DNA of 8,186 bases from Candidatus Atribacteria bacterium (GCA_016934875.1 JAFGSC010000162.1:1-8186), one strand, 5' to 3'; positions 1 through 7,305 are shown, counted from the stretch's first letter. Translations and numbers: made by a program. Notes: generated by a model from the letters alone, not told the origin.

Positions 1-1205
1 ACATCACCAACAGAAAAAGGCGGAAAATTGTAGTGTAAATAAAATTTTCGAGATGTATCTTCTTCTAATGTATCAATTGACTGTTCGTCTCTAACTGATC
101 CTAAAGTCGTAATCACAAGTGCCTGGGTTTGGCCTCTAGTGAACAAAGCACTTCCATGTACCCTAGGCAATACACCTATTTCGCATTCAATAGGTCTAAT
201 TTCATCAATTTTCCGATGATCAGCCCTCATTTCTTTTTCAAGAATCATTTTTCGAACAATTTCTTTAGATAATACATCAAACGAACTTCTTATTAAAGAA
301 GTGTTCACTTCGTTTCCTGATTCTTTTGTGTCATTTTCTAATCTTGATATGATTTCATCTAAAATTGATTCAATACTTGCTTCACGATCTTTTTTATCAA
401 TAACAATGAGAGCCTTCTCCAGCTGTTCGGAGTATTCCTTTTTAATGAATTCATAATATTTTATTTTTTCTTCAGCATCTGAATCTTTTGGCTCCATTTT
501 TGATATATTTTTCATTTTTATGATTTCTTGCGAAAATTGTTTTTGTATTTTTACCATATTACTAATTTCAGTTTGTGCCTTTTCGATAGCCAATAGAATG
601 GATTCTTCAGGTAACTCTTTTGCCTCACCTTCTAGCATAATCACGGAATCTTCGGTTCCTGCTACGACAAGATTCATTTGGCATTGCTTCAGGTCTTCCA
701 CTGAAGGATTCATTACATATTCACCATTTAACATTCCAATTCTAACTGCACCAATGGGTTGAATAAAAGGTATATCTGAAATAGAAAGAGCGGCTGATGC
801 ACCAATGATGGAAATGACGTCCGGTAAATTCTCTTGATCATAGGATAATACAGAAGTAATAATCTGGACATCATTAAAATAATTTTCTGGAAACAATGGT
901 CTCAAAGGTCTATCAATTAATCTAGAGGTTAGAATAGCATTTTCACTAGGCTTTCCCTCTCGCTTAAAGAAACCACCAGGTATTTTCCCAGCAGCATAAA
1001 ACTTTTCTTCATAGTCAACCAATAGAGGGAAAAAATCGGCGCCTTCCTTTGGTTCTTTCGAAGCTACCGCAGTAACAAGAACAACAGTTTCACCGCAGGT
1101 AACAGTGACTGCTGCATTGGCCTGCTTGGCAAATTTTCCGGTTTGTATCCGAATGACCTTTTCTCCAACCTTTATTTCTACTGAATGAGTGGTAATACTA
1201 GCCAT
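1..1205 (-). CDS. pnp: Polyribonucleotide nucleotidyltransferase (PNPase), N-terminal 401 residues, cut by window edge
   Basis: PNPase degrades RNA 3' to 5' by phosphorolysis, releasing nucleoside diphosphates, as a trimeric cytoplasmic ring. The reading frame opens at the ATG at 1205 and runs without a stop to the edge of the window, giving 401 of the roughly 700 residues expected. The first RNase PH domain covers about residues 8-145 and shows FFKREG (79-84) and RLIDRPLRPLF (95-105). The PNPase all-alpha domain follows at about 150-310. The second RNase PH domain starts near 320 with RKIDEIRPIE (331-340) and HGSALFTRGQTQAL (350-363), which forms the active-site side. The C-terminal KH and S1 domains lie outside. 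The start is supported by AAGGAGAA nine bases upstream and by the usual PNPase N-terminus. The gene is 48 nt from rpsO with no clear terminator between them, so rpsO-pnp cotranscription is likely. One small oddity is ADHR (328-331), where the common form is DGR. Confidence 0.97.
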   Translation of the reverse strand, partial: MASITTHSVEIKVGEKVIRIQTGKFAKQANAAVTVTCGETVVLVTAVASKEPKEGADFFPLLVDYEEKFYAAGKIPGGFFKREGKPSENAILTSRLIDRPLRPLFPENYFNDVQIITSVLSYDQENLPDVISIIGASAALSISDIPFIQPIGAVRIGMLNGEYVMNPSVEDLKQCQMNLVVAGTEDSVIMLEGEAKELPEESILLAIEKAQTEISNMVKIQKQFSQEIIKMKNISKMEPKDSDAEEKIKYYEFIKKEYSEQLEKALIVIDKKDREASIESILDEIISRLENDTKESGNEVNTSLIRSSFDVLSKEIVRKMILEKEMRADHRKIDEIRPIECEIGVLPRVHGSALFTRGQTQALVITTLGSVRDEQSIDTLEEDTSRKFYLHYNFPPFSVGD

Positions 1206-1214
1206 AAATTTTAG

Positions 1215-1222
1215 TTCTCCTT
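1215..1222 (-). promoter_or_regulatory. Ribosome binding site of pnp
   Basis: On the minus strand this reads AAGGAGAA, nine bases before the ATG at 1205. It is one of the strongest Shine-Dalgarno sequences in the window and fixes the pnp start. Confidence 0.85.
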
Positions 1223-1253
1223 AAATTGTGGGATACTTCAATATCTTTAAACA

Positions 1254-1520
1254 TTATTTTCTTAGATTAAGTTGCTCGATGAGTTTGCGATACTTTTCAA
1301 TGTCATTATCCCTAAGATAGTTAAGGAGGCTTCTCCGTTTACCAACCATCTTCAATAATCCATGTTTTGAATGAGTATCTTTTTTATTCTGGTTCAAATG
1401 CTCTGTTAAATGATTAATCTGCTCTGTCAAGATAGCAACCTGTACTTCGGTCGAACCAGTATCTTTTTCATGAAGCTGGTAATCTTTGATGATTTTATCT
1501 TTCGCATCCTTCTTTAACAT
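1254..1520 (-). CDS. rpsO: 30S ribosomal protein S15
   Basis: S15 is a primary 16S rRNA-binding protein of the small subunit. It binds the three-way junction of helices 20-22 in the central domain and starts platform assembly. The 88-residue product has the full family length. It carries the family signature in order: TGSTEVQVAIL (21-31), the HL..H segment (37-41), KKDTHSKHGLL (46-56) and GKRRSLLNYL (60-69). The lysine-rich ends and all-helical pattern also fit. The ATG at 1520 has an AAAGGAGAT site ten bases upstream. A 234-nt gap with a promoter and a long leader hairpin precedes the gene, as expected if S15 controls its own synthesis. pnp follows 48 nt downstream, the usual bacterial arrangement. 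Confidence 0.98.
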   Translation of the reverse strand: MLKKDAKDKIIKDYQLHEKDTGSTEVQVAILTEQINHLTEHLNQNKKDTHSKHGLLKMVGKRRSLLNYLRDNDIEKYRKLIEQLNLRK

Positions 1521-1530
1521 TTTCTTGATA

Positions 1531-1539
1531 ATCTCCTTT
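1531..1539 (-). promoter_or_regulatory. Ribosome binding site of rpsO
   Basis: The minus strand reads AAAGGAGAT, ten bases before the rpsO ATG. It lies just 3' of the leader hairpin and appears single-stranded in the simplest fold. Any repression by the leader would therefore need an alternative fold or S15 trapping the ribosome. Confidence 0.8.
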
Positions 1540-1556
1540 TGCTATAATATAATTCG

Positions 1557-1654
1557 GAATATATGTTTTCTACAATTTAACTTTGATTATTGACGTTTAT
1601 TCATTTATACTTTACTTTTTGACAAAGTTAAATCGAGGTAGTCATACATCATTC
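1557..1654 (-). promoter_or_regulatory. Structured rpsO 5' leader: long imperfect hairpin, candidate S15 autoregulatory element
   Basis: In the minus-strand RNA the segment folds back on itself. The main stem pairs 1623-1635 (CGAUUUAACUUUG) with 1573-1585 (CAAAGUUAAAUUG). This gives 13 pairs including one G-U wobble next to a C-G pair. A three-base bulge (CCU, 1636-1638) separates it from CUA/UAG (1639-1641 with 1570-1572). After a small internal loop, GUAUG (1643-1647) pairs with CAUAU (1561-1565), and GAAU (1651-1654) with AUUC (1557-1560). The apical loop is A-rich and 37 nt long. The predicted transcript start lies at the 5' foot of this structure. It is known that S15 represses its own mRNA through structured leaders that differ between phyla, some using a G-U/G-C motif as in 16S rRNA. 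That this leader does so is my inference from position and structure. I did not compute a folding energy. Confidence 0.5.
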
Positions 1655-1658
1655 AAAT

Positions 1659-1687
1659 ATAATATCATAAATCCTGATATGATTCAA
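1659..1687 (-). promoter_or_regulatory. Predicted sigma-70-type promoter for rpsO-pnp
   Basis: On the minus strand a TTGAAT -35 box (1682-1687, 4 of 6 to consensus) is followed by a 17-base spacer and a TATTAT -10 box (1659-1664, 5 of 6). The start point would fall near 1652, giving a leader of about 130 nt before rpsO. It sits in the only sizeable intergenic gap of the block, in the same place where other bacteria have an rpsO promoter. The region is very AT-rich, so chance matches are possible. Confidence 0.55.
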
Positions 1688-1754
1688 ATTTTATTTCAAT
1701 TTGTTAGCGGTATACAGTTGCGTTTTATTATTTTTATTCAATGGATTGATTGTT

Positions 1755-2726
1755 TTATAAAAGGGAATTAACCTGTTCGAAAAGTTTACGAGCAATGACC
1801 TTATCCTTTTTAATTTGTAAAATAAGACTTTCACTATTCGGAAACTTTATTTCATCACGGATTCTCTGAATGAGTGAAATTGACATTTTCTTTCCGTAAA
1901 GATCACCCTTAAAATCAAATAGGTTCATCTCTACCGATAAAGAACAATCCTTTTCCATAAAAGTAGGATTGTAGCCAATACTGAGCAAACCCCGGTATCT
2001 CTTTTCTTCTATTTCTGCAAAAGCTAAATAGACTCCGTTTTTTGGAATTAGCTTATCTTTAGAAAAGAGAATGTTCGCTGTTGGAAGCGAAAGAACACGA
2101 TTTCCCCTGTGATCTCCATGGATGACTTCGCCACTGATTTGATAATGATAGCCCAATAGTTTGTTTGCCTTTTCAATATTCCCCCTTCTGAGCTCTTCCT
2201 TGATAACTGTGCTACTAATTTCTTGATTTCCATTCATTCTTTTGAGGTCCAGAACATATGTTTTAAAATGATGCAATTGCCCTAGTTTTTCTAAAAGTTT
2301 CGCATCGCCCCTTTTTTGGTAACCAAAATGGTAGTTATTTCCCACGAAAACAGCCCCCATGTTGAATTGTTTCAATAAAATATCTGTCACAAAATATTCC
2401 GCATTGATTCTTTGAAACCTTTTTTCAAAATGAATGATAACGATCTGTCCTATACCTAATTGCTTGATTCTCTGAATTCTCTCCTCTAAAGTAGTTAACA
2501 ATAAAAAATCCTTTAATGGGCGTACCACCTTTTCTGGATGAGGCTCTAAAAGGATCACGGTACTTATGGCCTGATCTTGATCTGCTTTTTTGATACAATC
2601 GTGAATTAACAACTGATGTCCCAAATGAACTCCATCAAAAAAGCCCAGCGCAACGAAAGTCTTCATATCCTTATCTGTTTTATGATATAAAATTTTCTGG
2701 ATATCATAGTGCTTTCTTTCCGACAT
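1755..2726 (-). CDS. ribF: Bifunctional riboflavin kinase / FAD synthetase
   Basis: RibF phosphorylates riboflavin to FMN and then adenylates FMN to FAD in the cytoplasm. The 323-residue product has the usual two-domain layout. The N-terminal FAD synthetase (nucleotidyltransferase) domain covers about 22-185 and shows GFFDGVHLGH (28-37, HxGH nucleotide-binding motif), EPHPEKV (61-67), VGNNYHFGYQKRGD (128-141) and the ISST segment (170-173). The C-terminal riboflavin kinase domain covers about 195-320 and shows GDHRGNR (204-210), PTANI (215-219), GVYLA (231-235), GYNPTF (251-256) and FKGDLYGKK (272-280). The residue two before PTAN is Ser (LSLPTAN), where I recall Gly as usual; the rest is typical. 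The start lies two bases after the truB stop, with AAAGGAT inside the truB end, so translational coupling is likely. A 234-nt gap follows before rpsO. No FMN riboswitch is seen. Confidence 0.96.
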   Translation of the reverse strand: MSERKHYDIQKILYHKTDKDMKTFVALGFFDGVHLGHQLLIHDCIKKADQDQAISTVILLEPHPEKVVRPLKDFLLLTTLEERIQRIKQLGIGQIVIIHFEKRFQRINAEYFVTDILLKQFNMGAVFVGNNYHFGYQKRGDAKLLEKLGQLHHFKTYVLDLKRMNGNQEISSTVIKEELRRGNIEKANKLLGYHYQISGEVIHGDHRGNRVLSLPTANILFSKDKLIPKNGVYLAFAEIEEKRYRGLLSIGYNPTFMEKDCSLSVEMNLFDFKGDLYGKKMSISLIQRIRDEIKFPNSESLILQIKKDKVIARKLFEQVNSLL

Positions 2727-2728
2727 TC

Positions 2729-3667
2729 CTAGATCAATATCCTTTCCACAACATATGTAGTCGTATTATTCAGAGAAAATTCCGATTTTTTAGCAATTGC
2801 AATCAATTGGCCTTCACAAGAATTTACAGTAAATATTTCATTCATAAGAAGTTTATCCTTGATAATGGTCTCTTTGATCTGTTTTTCATCAATAGCTAAG
2901 CCGACTCTCATTTGACTCAATGACGATCTTGGGTCATGTAAGACAATCTTGTTAAGATGCCCTAATGCCTGATCAACAGGTATAATTTTCTCTAATTTCT
3001 CTTCATAGGTCAAACCTAAAAAATGATCCATGGAAATAGACTTGCTGATTGAAAATTCGCCTATCCCAATCCTTCTTAAATTTGCAAGAAATGCCCCATA
3101 ACCCAAGGTCTCACCAATATCTTTACATAATGTCCTGATATAGGTACCTTTTGAACATCTTGCTTCAAAAAAAATACTGGGATAAAGATCATTCTTAATG
3201 CGGATAAGATTCAAATAGTAAATCGTGATCTTACGTGGCTTTAAATCGACTGTAATACCCTTTCTGGCTAATTTATAAAGCTTGGCTCCTTTGTATTTTA
3301 AAGCAGAATACATGGGTGGAGTTTGCCATATTTCACCACGATATTTCTGAAAAACTCGATTAATTTCATCAGTCTGTATCTTTCTTTGACCAACTGTTCT
3401 GATTCTTTTTACAGATCCTTCTAAATCTTGCGTATTTGTGGATATACCCAAGATCATCGTTCCAGTATAGATTTTGTCTAAATTCGAAAGATATTGCGCA
3501 ATTTTCGTTGCACGATTCAGACAAATAACCATAAGACCTGTTGCAAAGGGATCAAGGGTCCCAGTATGACCAGCTTTTATCAAGCCAAGTGATTTTTTTA
3601 TTTTATCAATGACTTTTGCCGAAGAAATTCCTTCAGGCTTATCAAGTATTATAATTCCATTAATCAT
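2729..3667 (-). CDS. truB: tRNA pseudouridine-55 synthase
   Basis: TruB converts U55 in the T-loop of tRNAs to pseudouridine and also acts as a tRNA folding chaperone. The 312-residue protein begins with the typical TruB N-terminus (NGIIILDKPEGISS, 3-16). It carries the catalytic motif GHTGTLDPFATG (33-44) with the nucleophile Asp39. Further family blocks are KIYTG (65-69, active-site Tyr67), QTPPMYSALKYKGAKLY (115-131), RCSKGTYIRTLCKDIG (170-185) and LRRIGIGEF (197-205). The C-terminal part from about 225 matches the PUA-like region in position. The start is fixed by the family N-terminus, yet the 32 nt upstream (from the nrnA-like gene) hold no recognisable Shine-Dalgarno sequence. ribF follows two bases after the TAG stop. 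Length and motifs are complete. Confidence 0.96.
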   Translation of the reverse strand: MINGIIILDKPEGISSAKVIDKIKKSLGLIKAGHTGTLDPFATGLMVICLNRATKIAQYLSNLDKIYTGTMILGISTNTQDLEGSVKRIRTVGQRKIQTDEINRVFQKYRGEIWQTPPMYSALKYKGAKLYKLARKGITVDLKPRKITIYYLNLIRIKNDLYPSIFFEARCSKGTYIRTLCKDIGETLGYGAFLANLRRIGIGEFSISKSISMDHFLGLTYEEKLEKIIPVDQALGHLNKIVLHDPRSSLSQMRVGLAIDEKQIKETIIKDKLLMNEIFTVNSCEGQLIAIAKKSEFSLNNTTTYVVERILI

Positions 3668-3699
3668 AAATATATTGATCGCAAATAAGTTAGATAAAA

Positions 3700-4698
3700 T
3701 TAAGATATCAGATTAAGCTCTTTTTGCAGCTCTGATATAATTGTATTGCAAACTTCATGGACTGCCCCTATTAGCTGGCAACCGGCAGCGTTTGGGTGAC
3801 CTCCTCCTCCAAACTTGCCAGCAAATTTGTCCACATTAAAATTACCCTTTGATCGAAAACTGATCTTGACATGGCCGTCCTTTGTTTCGCGAAACAAAAC
3901 CGAAACCAGCACTTTTTTAATGGAAAGTATTTTATCGACAATTCCTTCACTTTCTTCGTCTTTAGCATTCGTCTTACACAAGGTTTCACGTGAGATTACA
4001 GTCCATGATATTCTTAAAGAAGGATCTAGCTTGATATTCACAAGGGCTTCACCTAATAATCTCAAACTGGAAAGATCATAATTATTATAGATGTAATTTG
4101 TAATGTAGCTTGGATTAACTCCAAGTTGAACTAACTGATGGGCAATCTTAAATGTTGCTGCCTTAGTATTGGCATATCTGAAAGATCCAGTATCTGTAAC
4201 AATCGCAGCATACAAAGGAATGGCAATCTGCAAGCTAATGTTCGTTTTTAACAGCTTGGCAAATGCGAAAATAATCTCACCTACAGATGAGACATCGGTA
4301 TTGATATAATTATATTTACCAAAAAAAGAATTACTGGCATGGTGATCAATATTGATAATAAAATCGAATTGACTCGTTTCGATGCCAATATTTCCGATTC
4401 TTTCCAAATTACTAGAATCAAGAACGATTAATATTTTATATTTTCTGACTTCATGAAAATCTTTTCCGGCAAAGTCCTCACTACAAAGAATTTCCTGTAC
4501 GCATGGTAAAAAATCATATACGTCAGGTGCTTTATCCTGATTGATAATGCGTACATCCTTTTTTAGTTGCTTTAATATCAGGTACAAGGCCAACTCAGAG
4601 CCTACTGCGTCTCCATCTAAATGCATATGCGAACTAATAATAAAATGATTGTGCTTCTTAAGAATATCTGCAATTTCATTTTTCTTGCCATGCTTCAT
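3700..4698 (-). CDS. nrnA: DHH/DHHA1 phosphoesterase, NrnA-type oligoribonuclease / pAp phosphatase
   Basis: NrnA-type enzymes degrade 2-5 nt RNA oligomers and, in several species, dephosphorylate 3',5'-pAp. They use two metal ions and stand in for the E. coli Orn enzyme. The 332-residue product shows the DHH domain motifs in order: SHMHLDGDAVGS (23-34, metal ligands His24, Asp28, Asp30), VLDSSNLERIG (92-102, Asp94), NIDHHASN (116-123, the DHH motif) and VTDTGSFRYANT (167-178). The C-terminal DHHA1 domain ends with KFGGGGHPNAAG (295-306), which binds substrate. This position between rbfA and truB is the usual place for the gene in clostridia and relatives. It starts 10 nt after rbfA with only a poor ribosome binding site, so coupling is likely. 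A c-di-NMP phosphodiesterase activity is possible in this family; the exact substrate cannot be read from sequence. Confidence 0.88.
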   Translation of the reverse strand: MKHGKKNEIADILKKHNHFIISSHMHLDGDAVGSELALYLILKQLKKDVRIINQDKAPDVYDFLPCVQEILCSEDFAGKDFHEVRKYKILIVLDSSNLERIGNIGIETSQFDFIINIDHHASNSFFGKYNYINTDVSSVGEIIFAFAKLLKTNISLQIAIPLYAAIVTDTGSFRYANTKAATFKIAHQLVQLGVNPSYITNYIYNNYDLSSLRLLGEALVNIKLDPSLRISWTVISRETLCKTNAKDEESEGIVDKILSIKKVLVSVLFRETKDGHVKISFRSKGNFNVDKFAGKFGGGGHPNAAGCQLIGAVHEVCNTIISELQKELNLIS

Positions 4699-4708
4699 AA
4701 TGCTGACT

Positions 4709-5059
4709 CTAATCTTTTTCTAATTTATTCATCTGAATCATTAATTGATAGACTTTTTCTAATTCTTTGTCATAATAAAAATGTAATTCCGGGATAAAGC
4801 GGTACTTTTTAAGCTCATATGCCAATTCTGACCGTATAAAATTAGTAGCGCTTCGCAGACCCTTCATACTTTTTTCTTGCTCTTCTTTTGTACCCAGTAT
4901 AGAAATATAGATTTTAGCATTACGCAAATCGTTTGACATGTCAATTCTGGTAATAGTTACAAATCCTATTCTGGGATCTTTGGTTTTTTTATAAATAATA
5001 TAACTAATGTTTCTTTTTAATAATTTTTCAAAATGTTTCTTTTTTTGTTCTAATAACAT
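4709..5059 (-). CDS. rbfA: 30S ribosome-binding factor A
   Basis: RbfA is a small KH-like protein that binds the 30S subunit near the 5' end helix of 16S rRNA during late maturation and supports growth in the cold. From the ATG at 5059 the product has 116 residues, the normal family length. The family core is clear: KRNISYII near the N-terminus, TKDPRIGFVTITRIDMSNDL (about 26-45), AKIYISILG (48-56), and a SATNFIRSELAYELKKYRFIPELHFYYD segment near the C-terminus (about 70-97). The frame stays open upstream to a TTG at 5119, but that start has no ribosome binding site, overlaps ylxP by 26 nt and adds 20 residues not typical of RbfA. The ATG has AGGAT seven bases upstream. The nrnA-like gene follows after 10 nt. 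Confidence 0.93.
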   Translation of the reverse strand: MLLEQKKKHFEKLLKRNISYIIYKKTKDPRIGFVTITRIDMSNDLRNAKIYISILGTKEEQEKSMKGLRSATNFIRSELAYELKKYRFIPELHFYYDKELEKVYQLMIQMNKLEKD

Positions 5060-5066
5060 TTTAAAT

Positions 5067-5071
5067 ATCCT
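5067..5071 (-). promoter_or_regulatory. Ribosome binding site deciding the rbfA start
   Basis: AGGAT on the minus strand, seven bases before the ATG at 5059, in the 34-nt gap after ylxP. It favours this ATG over the in-frame TTG at 5119 inside ylxP. Confidence 0.6.
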
Positions 5072-5093
5072 GCTATTCTGTATTGTGATTTTT

Positions 5094-5375
5094 CTAGTTA
5101 ACGGTGATTTGGTAATCAATTAATTGGACATCGGAATTCTGGTCAATATCATTCATTATTTTATTCATGACTCGATCGATGACTTTACGACTGTCACTGA
5201 CACAGCTGATACCTATCTTGCTTTCTTTCCAGGAATCCTTATTTCCAATTTCAGCAATGGAAATATTGTATTTTTTTCTCATTAAAGCCTTGATTCTCTG
5301 TATAATACTTCTTTTATCTTTTAGTGAATGGCAGTTCGGTAAATAAATTAAAATTTCTGATATTCCAACTAACAT
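5094..5375 (-). CDS. ylxP: YlxP-like DUF503 family protein
   Basis: This is a small conserved protein of the DUF503 family, commonly found between infB and rbfA in Gram-positive bacteria. Its function is not settled; a role around ribosomes or 30S maturation has been proposed from its location. The 93-residue product shows the family pattern: a first beta strand (MLVGISEILIYLP), the SLKDKRSIIQRIKALMRKKY block (17-36), ISIAEIGNKDSW (38-49), then a strand and a long helix (KVIDRVMNKIMNDI). The predicted beta-alpha-beta ferredoxin-like layout is an inference from this pattern. The ATG lies one base after the infB TGA, and its AAGGTG ribosome binding site (5378-5383) overlaps that stop codon, so translation is probably coupled to infB. 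Confidence 0.9.
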   Translation of the reverse strand: MLVGISEILIYLPNCHSLKDKRSIIQRIKALMRKKYNISIAEIGNKDSWKESKIGISCVSDSRKVIDRVMNKIMNDIDQNSDVQLIDYQITVN

Positions 5376-5376
5376 T

Positions 5377-7305
5377 TCACCTTGATATTTCTTTCAAATT
5401 ATAAAATACAATCATGTCTTTAACTTGTAAATCTTCAAACTTATCGATGCTAATGCCACATTCGTATCCCGCACTGACTTCCTTGGCATCCTCTTTAAAT
5501 CTTTTGATAGAAAAATCTTTTCCATCATAGACCTTAAGATCTTGACGGAAAACCCGAATAGAGTCTTTAATGGATATTTTCCCTTCGGTAACATAACATC
5601 CGGCCACAACACCAATTTTGGGTATCTTGAATATTTCTCTTATTTCAGCTTTTCCGGTAACTACTTCTTCTACCTTAGGCTTAAGATATCCAGTAATGGC
5701 AGATTTAACTTCGTCAATTAAATCGTAAATAATATTATAAGTTCTAATTTCTATTTTTTCATTTTTTGCCAGCTTTTGTGAATTTACATCGACTTTTACA
5801 TTAAAGCCGACAATCAACGCATGAGAAGCAAAGCCAAGCATAACATCCGTTTCATTAATAGTACCTATGCCAGCATGGATAATCTTCACCTCAACTTCTT
5901 CGTTACTTAAAGTTGGAAGCGTCTCTTGGATGGCATCCAGTGAACCTTGTGTATCTGCTTTCAAGATAATATTCAGTTCTTTTATCTTACCTCTCTTCAT
6001 TTCTTCAAACAAATTATCCAAAGAAACACTTTCGGTAACCGGTTTTTGTTTTCTCTTTTCTTCGAGTTCTCTTTCATTAATAATTGTTTTAGCAAAGTGG
6101 TCATCAGCAACCACTTGAAAAAGATCACCGGCTGAAGGCATTTTATTAAAACCGGTGATTTCAACAGGCGTAGAAGGTCCTACATACTTTAAACCATTAC
6201 CCTGATCATCCATGATGCTTCTTATTTTTCCATATGCAGTGCCAACCACAAAATTATCACCAAGTTGTAAATGGCCATCCTGGATAAGGACAGTCACAAG
6301 GATTCCTTTTTTCTTATCTAGTTTCGTTTCAATAACAATACCATTAGCGGGTAGCTCAGGATTTGATTTTAGCTCTAACATCTCTGCTTGTAGTGATATC
6401 AAATCCAATAAATCATCAATTCCCTTTCCTTGTAAAGCTGATATTTCAGCTACCAGGGTTTCTCCTCCCCAATCCTCAGGCACCAATTGGTATTTTGATA
6501 ATTCTTTTTTAACTTTATCAACATTTGCATTGGCCTTATCAATTTTATTGATTGCAATAATAATAGGAACATTTGCAGCCTTGGCATGATTAATTGCTTC
6601 GATCGTTTGTGGCATTACTCCGTCATCAGCTGCAATAACAAGAACAACGATATCTGTCGCTTTTACACCACGGGCTCGCATTGTGGTAAAAGCCTCATGA
6701 CCGGGAGTATCAATAAATACAAATCGATTGTTTTTAAGATGAACAACATAGGCTCCAATACGCTGTGTGATACCACCGACTTCCCCTTTTGTGACATTCG
6801 TTTTCCTAATGGTGTCTAAAAGGGTTGTTTTTCCATGGTCAACATGCCCAACGATGGTGATAACCGGAGATTTGGTCATTAATAATTGTTCTTCTTCTTT
6901 TCTTGTTTTTATCCCTTTTTTTAATTGATTTGATAATTCAACATGATAATCGTATTTCTTATAAATTTCCCGAACGGTTAACCAGGGCAATTCTTTATCC
7001 ACCGAATGTACTCTGCCAAATTTCGACACTTGTTGCATGGCTTTTGATAAAGGTATATTCAATTGCAATGATAATTCTTTTACATTGGGCAATTTTTCTA
7101 GCAATTGCTTTTTAACTATTTCTTTTTCTTTTTGTTTTTCTTTCTTCTTTTCTTCCAAAATAGATTCTTTGATGATTTCAATCGTATCATCATCTAAAGT
7201 ACTCATATGATTCTTCACATTAATCCCTTCTGTTGTTAGAAAATCTATGAGATCCTTTGTCGGAATCTTTAAGTCTTCGGCTATTTCGTATACCCTTTTT
7301 TTCAT
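5377..7305 (-). CDS. infB: Translation initiation factor IF-2
   Basis: IF2 is the GTPase that brings fMet-tRNA to the 30S P site and promotes subunit joining. The 642-residue product is on the short side for the family (B. subtilis about 716, E. coli 890), because the N-terminal linker is brief and charged. In order: IF2_N module (1-50), Lys/Glu-rich linker (51-68), second IF2_N-like module (about 70-122), G domain (about 145-313), beta-barrel domain II (about 320-410), domain III (about 430-540) and the fMet-tRNA-binding domain IV (about 545-642). G motifs are GHVDHGKT (153-160), Thr180 in GGIT, DTPGH (199-203), NKID (253-256) and SALQGKG (289-295). Domain III shows ADTQGS (450-455) and HAGIGTINETDV (477-488). 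Residue 182 is Arg in the usually GITQHIGA motif. GGAGGT eight bases upstream fixes the start. Confidence 0.98.
   Translation of the reverse strand: MKKRVYEIAEDLKIPTKDLIDFLTTEGINVKNHMSTLDDDTIEIIKESILEEKKKEKQKEKEIVKKQLLEKLPNVKELSLQLNIPLSKAMQQVSKFGRVHSVDKELPWLTVREIYKKYDYHVELSNQLKKGIKTRKEEEQLLMTKSPVITIVGHVDHGKTTLLDTIRKTNVTKGEVGGITQRIGAYVVHLKNNRFVFIDTPGHEAFTTMRARGVKATDIVVLVIAADDGVMPQTIEAINHAKAANVPIIIAINKIDKANANVDKVKKELSKYQLVPEDWGGETLVAEISALQGKGIDDLLDLISLQAEMLELKSNPELPANGIVIETKLDKKKGILVTVLIQDGHLQLGDNFVVGTAYGKIRSIMDDQGNGLKYVGPSTPVEITGFNKMPSAGDLFQVVADDHFAKTIINERELEEKRKQKPVTESVSLDNLFEEMKRGKIKELNIILKADTQGSLDAIQETLPTLSNEEVEVKIIHAGIGTINETDVMLGFASHALIVGFNVKVDVNSQKLAKNEKIEIRTYNIIYDLIDEVKSAITGYLKPKVEEVVTGKAEIREIFKIPKIGVVAGCYVTEGKISIKDSIRVFRQDLKVYDGKDFSIKRFKEDAKEVSAGYECGISIDKFEDLQVKDMIVFYNLKEISR

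Noticed and set aside
520..762. Plus-strand open frame with a signal-peptide-like N-terminus
   Set aside because: It is antisense to the helical domain of PNPase, whose translation is clear; the hydrophobic start is a by-product of the opposite strand.
1206..1253. Terminator between rpsO and pnp
   Set aside because: Only a 4-bp GATA/TATC pairing is present and no U-run; the gap holds the pnp ribosome binding site and looks like a simple cotranscribed spacer.
1543..1548. Plus-strand TATAAT as a -10 box
   Set aside because: No plus-strand gene lies downstream and the surrounding sequence is generally AT-rich, so the match is likely chance.
1738..1749. TCAAT/ATTGA inverted repeat just after ribF, followed by an A-rich run, as a terminator
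   Set aside because: The stem is five AT-rich pairs with a two-base loop and there is no U-run on the transcript.
1583..1771. Plus-strand open frame crossing the ribF-rpsO gap
   Set aside because: It overlaps the predicted rpsO leader and promoter and the end of ribF, has no ribosome binding site and an unremarkable AT-rich composition.
6212..6589. Plus-strand open frame of 125 codons
   Set aside because: It lies wholly antisense to the G-domain region of infB, is rich in Ser/Phe as expected of an antisense shadow, and resembles no family I know.
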